Part shown: positions 1-6,193 of the stretch, in pieces
How positions within the stretch are numbered: the first letter of the stretch is position 1
Layout of the letters: every line of letters begins with the position of its first letter
Assembly: GCF_019402445.1 (NCBI RefSeq)
Contig: NZ_SRZM01000138.1
Span: forward strand, 1 to 9,573
Length of the DNA: 9,573 nt
Source of the DNA: Brachyspira pilosicoli
GTDB taxonomy: Bacteria > Spirochaetota > Brachyspiria > Brachyspirales > Brachyspiraceae
Direction of reading: 5' to 3'
The notes under the pieces: generated by a model
What the model saw: the letters and a program-made list of their open reading frames with translations, nothing else
Told to the model about the DNA's origin: nothing
Databases searched by the model: none
Made by a program: the position numbers and the translations under genes

Positions 1-89
1 CCGCAGGCACGCAGAGCGTCGGTAAAAGAAGTAGGGGCGTGTACCAACAGGCACGCTTCGCATGGGGCAAAGCCACCACAAACAAAAAA
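1..89. repeat. GC-rich intergenic repeat island (left, partial)
   Basis: This stretch is far richer in G and C than the genes around it and begins before the window. The 9-base word CAGGCACGC occurs twice, at 4-12 and 48-56. GCGTG (37-41) can pair with CACGC (52-56) to form a short hairpin. The word GGCACGCTTCGC (50-61) recurs in the same orientation in the second island at 2096-2107, and CGCAGGCAC (2-10) recurs at 2042-2050. It lies just downstream of the DUF2752 gene, so a structure here could end or protect that transcript, but no T-run follows the hairpin. No coding function is supported. Confidence 0.6.
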
Positions 90-97
90 CTAAAAAA

Positions 98-520
98 TTA
101 TTTTTTTACTAAATTCAAAAATTCCAATATAGTGTAAAAATGACTATCATAGTTAAATGTAAAAGGCTCTCTATATGGAAAATCATTCATAAACCTAAAA
201 ATATACACACCTATAAAAATAATTATTAAACAAGTTATTAAAAAATTGTTATTATATATACTATCAAATATTTTTACTTTTTTTCTAAAAGCTATTATAA
301 CAAATAAAAATGTAGGCAGAGGAAATAGAGGGTGATATTTTAATGCATTTTTAAAATCTAAATTAAGTGCATGTATATAAGCTCTTGTCATGCCGCAGCT
401 TGGACATGGAAAACCAGTAGTTGCTCTAAATAAGCATAAATTTTCTACAGGCAATTTTTTATTAAAATTAACACAAAATATCAAAACTAATAATATACAA
501 AATTTTAAAAATCTATCCAT
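98..520 (-). CDS. DUF2752 family small membrane protein
   Basis: This 140-residue protein carries the DUF2752 signature: Cys29, then Thr-Gly-Phe-Pro-Cys-Pro-x-Cys-Gly (Cys39, Cys42) followed by a Thr-Arg pair and a hydrophobic stretch. Three membrane segments are visible at about residues 5-20, 64-78 and 93-111, so it sits in the inner membrane. The family has no established function; the CPxCG pair could bind metal or be redox-active, which is inference. I chose the ATG at 520 over one 18 codons upstream because it overlaps the stop of the VWA gene by one base (TAATG), pointing to translational coupling, and because the 18 extra residues would lie inside the VWA gene. No separate Shine-Dalgarno is evident. 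It is the last gene of its operon. Confidence 0.8.
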   Translation of the reverse strand: MDRFLKFCILLVLIFCVNFNKKLPVENLCLFRATTGFPCPSCGMTRAYIHALNLDFKNALKYHPLFPLPTFLFVIIAFRKKVKIFDSIYNNNFLITCLIIIFIGVYIFRFMNDFPYREPFTFNYDSHFYTILEFLNLVKK

Positions 521-1506
521 TATGGTACAATCAAAAATCTTGTAGAAGATAATATAATACTTAATGCAATACATATTAAAGCTATTATAATAAAAGGCTT
601 ATATAATTCATTGTACTGAATAAGGTTATCGTCTGTAATTGGCTTTTTTTCTAATCTGTCTATTGTATTATAAACATTATCTAATGCAGAACTTGTTTTG
701 GCATTGAAATATTTTCCGCCTGTTATGCTTGCTATTTCAATTAATGCTTTTTCATTAAGTGTAAAATCTGCTCTAATTCTTCTTTTGCCATAATTAGGGT
801 CTGTATATGTTACCCAAGCATGACTTCCAGCGGCATCACCAATACCTATTGTATAAATTTTAATATTAAAATTGGAAGCTATCTCTGAAGCAAGTTTAGG
901 GTCTATTTCGCCAGAATTGTTTTCTCCGTCTGTAAGAAGTATTATCACTTTTTCAGCATCATCTTTCACGCTCCTAAGCATATCAACCGCAGTAGCAATA
1001 CCAAGCCCAATAGAAGTAGAGCCCTCTTCATCAATTTTTATATTGCCGATTTCTTTTTCTAATGAAGTATAATCAAAAGTAGAAGGCGAAAGCACAGAAG
1101 CCCTTAATGCAAAAGCAACTAAACTTATTTTATCGAAATTTCTTTTTTTTATAAAATCAGCCATAGTCTTTTTTGAAGCCTCAAGCCTTGTAGGAAGCAT
1201 ATCCTCAGCCATCATAGAAGGAGATATATCAACTACCATAGATATATATATACCTTCTCCGTTAATATTAGCACTGCTGTCTACCGTAGCAGGACGAGCT
1301 AAGCCTATTATTGAAAAAGTTAATCCTATCATTAAAAGTATAAATGGTATATCTTTGGCATAATATTTTGATTTTAAAGTATGAGCCATACTTACACGCG
1401 GGTGCTTTACAGAATAGAGATGATTTTTTCTAGTTTTTATATATATAAAAGTGATAATAGGTACAATCAATAATAATAATAAAAATTGCGGATTAACAAA
1501 CAGCAT
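520..1506 (-). CDS. batA: BatA-type von Willebrand factor A membrane protein
   Basis: This 328-residue protein has the layout of BatA: an N-terminal membrane segment (about 7-23), a second one (about 53-71), a VWA domain on the outer side (about 85-285) and a C-terminal membrane segment (about 303-320). The metal-ion-dependent adhesion site is complete: Asp93-x-Ser95-x-Ser97, Thr164 and Asp193 in a Thr-Asp-Gly motif. BatA proteins were named for aerotolerance in Bacteroides and are usually encoded beside a MoxR ATPase and a DUF58 protein. Neither is present here, so this copy is an orphan or the locus is split. The ATG at 1506 has a GGAAG Shine-Dalgarno at 1513-1517 with a 6-base spacer. It is coupled to the DUF2752 gene through a one-base overlap. 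The family call is firm; the physiological role is not. Confidence 0.85.
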   Translation of the reverse strand: MLFVNPQFLLLLLIVPIITFIYIKTRKNHLYSVKHPRVSMAHTLKSKYYAKDIPFILLMIGLTFSIIGLARPATVDSSANINGEGIYISMVVDISPSMMAEDMLPTRLEASKKTMADFIKKRNFDKISLVAFALRASVLSPSTFDYTSLEKEIGNIKIDEEGSTSIGLGIATAVDMLRSVKDDAEKVIILLTDGENNSGEIDPKLASEIASNFNIKIYTIGIGDAAGSHAWVTYTDPNYGKRRIRADFTLNEKALIEIASITGGKYFNAKTSSALDNVYNTIDRLEKKPITDDNLIQYNELYKPFIIIALICIALSIILSSTRFLIVP

Positions 1507-1574
1507 TAAGTACTTCCATTTTTAATATTTCAATTATTATATATTAGAATGTATAATAAATCTATATGATTTTT

Positions 1575-1775
1575 TTAGGAATTAGCTTTGTATAGAAAAC
1601 CTGTTACTATTGTGATGATTCCTATAAGCATAGTAAAAGGAGCAAGGAAACCTAATATACCTTCAGGATTTTTGCCTACTAATGCTATTAAAAGAAAACT
1701 AAAAGCAAAAATTATAAGCCCAATAATGAGTATAATGATATTTTTTTTAGAAAGTTTATCTTGATTATTTACCAT
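1575..1775 (-). CDS. small two-helix membrane protein, hypothetical
   Basis: This 66-residue protein has a short charged N-terminus (MVNNQDKLSKK), two hydrophobic helices at about 13-33 and 39-62 joined by a Gly-Lys-Asn-Pro-Glu-Gly turn, and a short Lys-Ala-Asn-Ser tail. It is a predicted inner-membrane hairpin of unknown function. The frame stays open further upstream, but that part runs through the tRNA-Leu gene and cannot be coding, so I place the start at the ATG at 1775. No strong Shine-Dalgarno is visible. It begins 38 bases after the tRNA 3' end with no obvious promoter or terminator between them, and it is followed 68 bases later by the batA-like gene. I do not recognise a family. Confidence 0.6.
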   Translation of the reverse strand: MVNNQDKLSKKNIIILIIGLIIFAFSFLLIALVGKNPEGILGFLAPFTMLIGIITIVTGFLYKANS

Positions 1776-1813
1776 AAAAATTATTAATGAGTTTCTCGAG
1801 TTATTTGGTATTT

Positions 1814-1898
1814 TGCTCGGAGCCGGAATCGAACCGGCACGGTCGCAAGGACCAGCAGATTTTAAATCTGCTATGTCTACCAATTCCATCATCCGAGC
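1814..1898 (-). tRNA. tRNA-Leu (anticodon UAA)
   Basis: Read on the minus strand, the acceptor arms GCTCGGA and TCCGAGC pair perfectly. The anticodon stem GCAGA/TCTGC closes a seven-base loop TTTAAAA, giving anticodon TAA. A long variable arm with GGTC/GACC marks a class II tRNA (Leu rather than Phe or Lys), and the T arm is GCCGG-TTCGATT-CCGGC. The D-loop has the AATTGGTAGAC pattern typical of bacterial tRNA-Leu. The discriminator base is A. CCA is not encoded, so it must be added by the CCA-adding enzyme. It reads UUA codons, which are very common in this AT-rich genome. Confidence 0.97.
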
Positions 1899-1910
1899 TA
1901 GTTGCTAAGC

Positions 1911-1939
1911 ATTATAGCATAACATAAAAAAAAATGCAA
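1911..1939 (-). promoter_or_regulatory. promoter for tRNA-Leu
   Basis: On the minus strand a perfect -10 box TATAAT (1916-1911) lies 12 bases upstream of the tRNA 5' end. A weak -35 (TTGCAT, 1939-1934) is spaced 17 bases away. The close spacing suits a stable-RNA gene. Transcription probably continues into the small membrane protein gene. Confidence 0.55.
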
Positions 1940-1980
1940 ATTTATTTTTGTGTTTTTATAAATATATTATCAACTTTTTC

Positions 1981-2115
1981 CCGCCTTCGTACCAATACCT
2001 AAAGGCACTCCTTTCAGTCGCCCTGAAGGACTCCTTTCAGTCGCAGGCACTTCCTTCGGTCGCTGTTCGGACTTCGTCAAAGTTTTCGCCCTTCGGGCAC
2101 GCTTCGCGAAAGTGC
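1981..2115. repeat. GC-rich intergenic repeat island (right)
   Basis: A sharp GC-rich block in AT-rich surroundings. It contains three copies of a short unit: ACTCCTTTCAGTCGC at 2007-2021 and exactly again at 2030-2044 (23-base step), and a diverged ACTTCCTTCGGTCGC at 2049-2063. Each is preceded by GG or GGC. CTTTCAG (2011-2017) can pair with CTGAAGG (2023-2029) with one G-T pair. TTTCGC (2084-2089) can pair with GCGAAA (2106-2111) around a smaller GCCC/GGGC hairpin (2088-2098). The word GGCACGCTTCGC at 2096-2107 is shared with the island at the window start. It looks like a dispersed, structured repeat of unknown role rather than a gene. Confidence 0.65.
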
Positions 2116-2192
2116 AAGTATTATAACTAATATATTAGGAATATTTATCAATATTATTATTAACTTTTATATAATGCATAATTGAATATCAT

Positions 2193-2224
2193 AAAAAAGG
2201 GAATGTTTATTAACACTCCCTTTT
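2193..2224 (-). terminator. intrinsic terminator of the GH57 gene
   Basis: AAAAGGGAATGTT (2195-2207) and AACACTCCCTTTT (2212-2224) form a 13-base stem with one mismatch and a four-base loop. Read on the minus strand, the stem is followed by a T-run (the A-run at 2193-2198). It lies 22 bases after the GH57 stop codon. The A/T symmetry means it may also stop plus-strand transcripts. Confidence 0.85.
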
Positions 2225-2246
2225 ACTATTTCTCTAGCTAATTTTA

Positions 2247-3836
2247 TTAACTGTATATTCTAAAATCCATCTCTGGGAATATATCATCACGCCATTCTAA
2301 TTTACTGAGCCACTCTTCATTTAAATCTCTGTTTTTTATAGCATAATAAAGGTCGGTAAATCTCTTTATATATAATTTTGTAGTATTAACAGCATAATCA
2401 ACCATAGTACCTGTATGCATAATGAAAGCCCAGTCGCTACTTTGTGCCAACAACAATTCACGTGCAGCCTGATTCAATGCTCTCTCATAAAGACCTGTTT
2501 CATTATAATAATCATGAGCAAGTTCTATCATGCGTTCTGCAGCCTTGTGTAAATGTCTGTAAATCCAGCCATTAGTGCCGTTAAGCCAAACTTCACCATA
2601 ACCATTAGCTCCCCAACTAGACATTGAAGGCATAGATATTTGGTTTACTGGGTGTCTTTCCAAATATTCTTTTGGTGTGATTGTTTCTATAGTGTTTTGG
2701 TCATGATGAATCTTTCTCATTAAAAACTCTATAAACATAGGTCCTTCATACCACCAGTGTCCGAATAATTCAGCATCATAAGGCGATACCACTATAGGAG
2801 GTCTGTCGTCCATCACTGAAGCTAAATACTCTATTTGCTTTTCTCTGTTAAACATAAAATTACCAGAATGCTCACCTGCAGCCTCCATAGCCCATTCTGG
2901 ATTATAAGGCTCTTTAGCACAATCTTTACCAGTAATTCTATAATATTTTATACCTGTATTTTTTCTAAGACCATTGCTCTGTATAAACTCTTTTATATAT
3001 TCAAAAGGCAAATCATATCCAATGTCTCTATAAAACTCTCTGTATCTTGGATCACCTGGATATCCTACTTCAGCACTCCAAACACTTCTTGAACTCTCAA
3101 TATCACGTCCGAAAGCTGCAACTCTGCTCTCTCTAGAACAATATAGAGGAGCATAAACTCCATATTTTGGCACTCTATCAGCATACATTATACCATGCGT
3201 ATCAACAAAGAAATATTTAATTCCGTTGTTTGCAAGATGTTTTTCTAAGCCTGGGAAAAATCCGCATTCTCCAAGCCATATGCCTGTAGGTTTTCTTCCT
3301 AAATGCTTCTCATGAGTTTTTACAGCCATTTTTAACTGTGCTTCTATTGCCTTAGGATATTCCTGCATAAATGGGAAAAATCCATGCGTAGCTCCGCAAG
3401 TGATTATCTCTAAATTTCCTCTCTCCAAGAAATACCTAAAACCATTAAGCAAGTTTTTATTATACTTATAAACAAATATATCTCTTATCTTTATAAACTT
3501 ATCTCTATAAAACTCAGCAGTATGATGAAAATTAGGGTCTAATGAAGTTCTCTCTACTTCCATTTCTGCCAATCTTATCAATTTTTCTATATAATTAACG
3601 TATCTATTTTGAAGAAGCTCGTTTGCAAGCATATTCATAAGAGGAGGAGTTACGCTCATAGTGATCTTGAAATTTATTCCATCATTAACCATTCTATCAT
3701 AAGCGTCAAGAAGAGGTATATATGTTTCTGTAATAGCCTCGTATAACCATTCTTCCTCTAAAAAGTTCTCATGTTCTGGGTGTCTAACATAAGGGAGATG
3801 AGCATGAAGCACTAAAGCTAAATAGCCTTTTGACAT
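2247..3836 (-). CDS. GH57 1,4-alpha-glucan branching enzyme
   Basis: This 529-residue cytosolic enzyme belongs to glycoside hydrolase family 57, branching-enzyme type with a C-terminal DUF1957-like helical region. It should transfer alpha-1,4 glucan chains to make alpha-1,6 branches in glycogen. The family's conserved blocks are visible in order: HAHLPYVRHP at residues 11-20, GATHGFFP at 148-155, WLGECGF at 187-193, SPYDAELFGHWWYEG at 351-365 and SSWGANGYG at 406-414. By comparison with characterised members, Glu190 should be the nucleophile and Asp354 the acid/base. The length matches the roughly 530-residue family norm and the gene looks intact. The ATG at 3836 has an AAGGA seven bases upstream. 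The gene stands alone between a promoter and a terminator. A related GH57 4-alpha-glucanotransferase is the main alternative, less likely from the motifs and length. Confidence 0.88.
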   Translation of the reverse strand: MSKGYLALVLHAHLPYVRHPEHENFLEEEWLYEAITETYIPLLDAYDRMVNDGINFKITMSVTPPLMNMLANELLQNRYVNYIEKLIRLAEMEVERTSLDPNFHHTAEFYRDKFIKIRDIFVYKYNKNLLNGFRYFLERGNLEIITCGATHGFFPFMQEYPKAIEAQLKMAVKTHEKHLGRKPTGIWLGECGFFPGLEKHLANNGIKYFFVDTHGIMYADRVPKYGVYAPLYCSRESRVAAFGRDIESSRSVWSAEVGYPGDPRYREFYRDIGYDLPFEYIKEFIQSNGLRKNTGIKYYRITGKDCAKEPYNPEWAMEAAGEHSGNFMFNREKQIEYLASVMDDRPPIVVSPYDAELFGHWWYEGPMFIEFLMRKIHHDQNTIETITPKEYLERHPVNQISMPSMSSWGANGYGEVWLNGTNGWIYRHLHKAAERMIELAHDYYNETGLYERALNQAARELLLAQSSDWAFIMHTGTMVDYAVNTTKLYIKRFTDLYYAIKNRDLNEEWLSKLEWRDDIFPEMDFRIYS

Positions 3837-3875
3837 AAAACATTCCTTAATATATTTTATTTTTTCTATAATAAT

Positions 3876-3904
3876 ATTATATAAAATTATATTCTGAAAA
3901 TCAA
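3876..3904 (-). promoter_or_regulatory. candidate promoter of the GH57 gene
   Basis: On the minus strand, TTGATT (3904-3899) and a perfect TATAAT (3881-3876) are separated by 17 bases, about 40 bases upstream of the start codon. The AT-richness makes chance TATAAT matches common, but the -35 match (first four bases of TTGACA) and ideal spacing support it. Confidence 0.5.
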
Positions 3905-4070
3905 GACTAATATTATATTAAAAATATCAAATTTTCATACAAATAAAGTTTTGTATAAAATGTTATTGTAAATAAACATATAATTATATATTTATATAGT
4001 ATTACAATAATTGTTAAATAAAAGAAAGTTTAATAGTACAGTTTTTTCAAAAAATGTTAATTATATATTG

Positions 4071-4098
4071 TTGACATTTACATACACTATGTTATATT
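4071..4098 (+). promoter_or_regulatory. promoter of the McrBC-like operon with spacer inverted repeat
   Basis: A perfect -35 TTGACA (4071-4076) and a -10 TATATT (4093-4098, five of six) are separated by 16 bases. Transcription would start near 4105, about 27 bases before the first ATG. An inverted repeat, ACATA-CAC-TATGT (4080-4092), fills most of the spacer, where a bound repressor would block polymerase. No regulator gene is visible nearby. Another short palindrome, ACAATAATTGT, lies at 4004-4014. Confidence 0.75.
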
Positions 4099-4131
4099 CT
4101 CTAAAATATGCATAAATTATAGGAGTATAAT

Positions 4132-4542
4132 ATGGAATTGAAAAAAGTTTTTGCATGTGGAGTCAGTTGGGGTGATGGAAAGCCTTCATATTTTGAAGAG
4201 TTTAAAAAACATAATGTTTCTATATTAGGAAGTTACAATAGAAGAATAGAATATTTTAGAGATTTAAAAGTTGGTGATTTGATAGCAGCAAAAGATGGTT
4301 TTAAAATAATAGCTATTGGAGAAGTTACTTCACTTTCAGAAAATTATTGTACTTGGAAAGATTTAATAAATGATACAAAAGCTAATTATTACGGTGTGTC
4401 TTTAGAAGATGAAATTGATATAATTGAAGTTAATAGATGGATTGAACTAGAAGAACCTATCATTTATCAAAATATAGGTTCAGGAATTATAAAACATGAA
4501 GAAACAGTAAAAAAGTGTAATAAAGTTTTTAGTAGAAATTAA
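4132..4542 (+). CDS. stand-alone McrB-type reader domain (PUA/EVE-like)
   Basis: This 136-residue protein consists only of a domain that is about 64% identical (87 of 136 by hand) to the N-terminus of the McrB encoded next. Shared blocks include residues 3-22 (with SWGDGKPSYFE), ILGSYN (31-36), GDLIA (48-52) and YGVSLEDEIDII (87-98). The GDLIA...I.AI.EV pattern and conserved tryptophans suggest a PUA-like fold of the EVE/YTH kind, which reads modified bases in several McrB relatives; that assignment is by pattern only. The protein has no ATPase or nuclease motif and no membrane segment. It is acidic compared with its fused paralogue (net about -3 against +9). AGGAG at 4121-4125 sits six bases before the ATG. 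It is the first gene of the operon, 23 bases ahead of mcrB. It may be a free reader, a regulatory decoy or a subunit of the complex. Confidence 0.75.
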   Translation: MELKKVFACGVSWGDGKPSYFEEFKKHNVSILGSYNRRIEYFRDLKVGDLIAAKDGFKIIAIGEVTSLSENYCTWKDLINDTKANYYGVSLEDEIDIIEVNRWIELEEPIIYQNIGSGIIKHEETVKKCNKVFSRN

Positions 4543-4565
4543 TTTTTTATTCAAAGAGTAGTTTA

Positions 4566-6188
4566 ATGAAATTGAAAAAAGTTTTTGCATGTGGGGTTAG
4601 TTGGGGTGATGGAAAGCCCTCATATTTTGAAGATTTTAAAAAGCATAATGCTGCAATATTAGGAAGCTATAATAAAAGAATAAATAAGTTTAGAAATTTG
4701 AAAAAAGGTGATTTAATAGCCTCTAAAAAAGGTCATAAAATTTTTGCTATAGCAGAAGTTGTATCAGCTGTAGAAGAATATTGGTTTTGGAAGGATTTTA
4801 TAGATGAGGCAAAAGCTGCTCATTATGGTGTATCCTTAGAAGATGAAATTGATATAATTAAGGTTAATAAGTGGATTGAGCTAAAAAAACCTATAATCTA
4901 TAAAAATAGGAGAACTGCTGTAATTAATAAAAGAGACATACAAGAAAAATGTAATGAAGCTTATTATAAGGAAATAAAAAAAATGGAAAAAGAAGAAATT
5001 ATTGATATACTAAAACAAAAAAAACAAATCATACTTCAAGGGGCTCCGGGTACTGGAAAAACTTATTCTACCGCCGAAATTGCTGTTAATTTAATTGACG
5101 AAAACATATCAGATGATAGAAAAAAAGTTATGGAAAGATATAAAGAACTTATAAAAAAGAATCAGATATTTTTTACAACTTTTCATCAGTCTATGGATTA
5201 TGAGGAGTTTGTTGAAGGATATAAGCCTGTTTCTAATGACGAAAATATATCTTATGAAATTAAAGACGGAATTTTTAAAGAGGCTTGCAATAGAGCAAAA
5301 GAAGTAGGAAAAGTAGGATTGGAAGAGGCTTGGAATAATTTTACATACGATTTTTCTAATGGAGATGTAGAAGGAATAAATAAAGATACTGATTGTTTAG
5401 AATTAAAAACATTAAGAGATAATAAAACATTTTACTTATCTATAAATGATGATAATATAGTTAAGTATCTTCCTAAAAATAATAAAACTAAAAGATGGTT
5501 GCAACTAAATAATAGAGTAAAAGAATTTTATTATTCGCTTAAAGAGGAAAAAAGTATAGGTTCTATGTCTTATGTGAAACCTTTATTAGAATATTTGAAA
5601 AAAGAGTATAATTTAGGAGATATTGAAAAAGTAAATAAAAATCCTGTTGTTCTTATAATAGATGAAATTAACCGAGGAAATATAGCAAAAATATTCGGTG
5701 AGCTTATTACATTATTAGAAGCTGATAAAAGAAAAAATGCTGACAATGAAATAGAAGTTAAACTGCCTTATTCTAAAGAAATATTTTCGGTGCCTAGTAA
5801 TTTATATATAATAGGTACTATGAACACTACTGACAGAAGCATTGGTTATATTGATTATGCTTTAAGAAGAAGATTTGCATTTATAACTATTAAAGCAGAT
5901 AAAGAAAAAATAGAAAGTTTTTATAATGATAAAAACTATGATTGTAAAAATAAAGCATTAAAGTTATTTGATGATATAGAGAATAATATAATTAATAATA
6001 ACTTAAATGAAGAATTTGAGATTGATGATATTATGATAGGGCATAGCTATTTTATGGCTGAAAATGAAGAAGAATTAAAAAGAAAATTAGAATATGAAAT
6101 CAAGCCTTTATTATTAGAGTATTACAAAGACGGTATATTAAAGAGTAATAATGATATAAAAGATTCTATTAAAAAATTAGCGATATAA
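4566..6188 (+). CDS. mcrB: McrB: reader domain fused to AAA+ GTPase
   Basis: This 540-residue protein is the motor and recognition subunit of a type IV (modification-dependent) restriction system. Residues 1-136 are the putative PUA/EVE-like reader, duplicated from or into the preceding gene. The AAA+ GTPase follows: Walker A GAPGTGKT at 159-166, Walker B LIIDE ending Asp366-Glu367, and the McrB signature MNTTDRS at 419-425, normally MNTADRS. An arginine cluster (434-436) lies in the arginine-finger region. McrB proteins form GTP-dependent hexamers that recruit McrC. The Shine-Dalgarno is weak (AGAG at 4555-4558), so translation may be partly coupled to the upstream gene. An internal in-frame ATG at 4983 (Met140) lies exactly at the domain junction behind an AAGGA. 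The mcrC gene follows after five bases. All key motifs are intact. Confidence 0.92.
   Translation: MKLKKVFACGVSWGDGKPSYFEDFKKHNAAILGSYNKRINKFRNLKKGDLIASKKGHKIFAIAEVVSAVEEYWFWKDFIDEAKAAHYGVSLEDEIDIIKVNKWIELKKPIIYKNRRTAVINKRDIQEKCNEAYYKEIKKMEKEEIIDILKQKKQIILQGAPGTGKTYSTAEIAVNLIDENISDDRKKVMERYKELIKKNQIFFTTFHQSMDYEEFVEGYKPVSNDENISYEIKDGIFKEACNRAKEVGKVGLEEAWNNFTYDFSNGDVEGINKDTDCLELKTLRDNKTFYLSINDDNIVKYLPKNNKTKRWLQLNNRVKEFYYSLKEEKSIGSMSYVKPLLEYLKKEYNLGDIEKVNKNPVVLIIDEINRGNIAKIFGELITLLEADKRKNADNEIEVKLPYSKEIFSVPSNLYIIGTMNTTDRSIGYIDYALRRRFAFITIKADKEKIESFYNDKNYDCKNKALKLFDDIENNIINNNLNEEFEIDDIMIGHSYFMAENEEELKRKLEYEIKPLLLEYYKDGILKSNNDIKDSIKKLAI
4968..4985 (+). promoter_or_regulatory. internal ribosome binding site and start for a short McrB
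   Basis: AAGGA (4968-4972) precedes an in-frame ATG (4983-4985, Met140) by ten bases. Initiation here would give a 401-residue McrB with the whole GTPase but no reader domain. E. coli mcrB is known to make such a short form from an internal start. The spacer is slightly long, so use of this site is a prediction. Confidence 0.5.
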
Positions 6189-6193
6189 TCATT

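Larger units (their letters stand above)
1899..2246. other. intergenic region: tRNA promoter, GC island, terminator
   Basis: This 348-base gap holds the tRNA-Leu promoter at its left end, the GC-rich repeat island in the middle and the GH57 terminator at its right end. A 60-codon frame at 1948-2130 on the plus strand crosses the island. It has no visible ribosome binding site and its peptide simply translates the repeat, so I do not call it a gene. Confidence 0.6.

Noticed and set aside
521..574. N-terminal extension of the DUF2752 protein to the ATG at 574
   Set aside because: It overlaps the VWA coding sequence, while the TAATG overlap at 520 gives a natural coupled start and a normal family length.
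872..1072. Plus-strand frame opposite the VWA gene
   Set aside because: It lies wholly antisense to a well-supported gene and has a low-complexity Ser-rich peptide typical of a shadow frame.
1776..1892. N-terminal extension of the small membrane protein
   Set aside because: The extra 39 codons run through the tRNA-Leu gene, whose stems are all intact; the start at 1775 is preferred.
1981..2115. CRISPR array in the GC island
   Set aside because: Units are 15-18 bases with almost no spacers and irregular steps; no cas genes nearby.
1948..2130. A 60-codon plus-strand frame through the right GC island
   Set aside because: It has no ribosome binding site, translates the repeat words themselves and has no recognisable protein pattern; more likely an open frame by chance in a non-coding repeat.
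2835..3092. Plus-strand frame opposite the GH57 gene
   Set aside because: Antisense to conserved enzyme motifs, with no ribosome binding site or recognisable domain.
4004..4014. Palindrome ACAATAATTGT upstream of the mcr promoter as an operator
   Set aside because: It lies 56 bases from the -35 in very AT-rich sequence where such short palindromes are common; mentioned only as a note.
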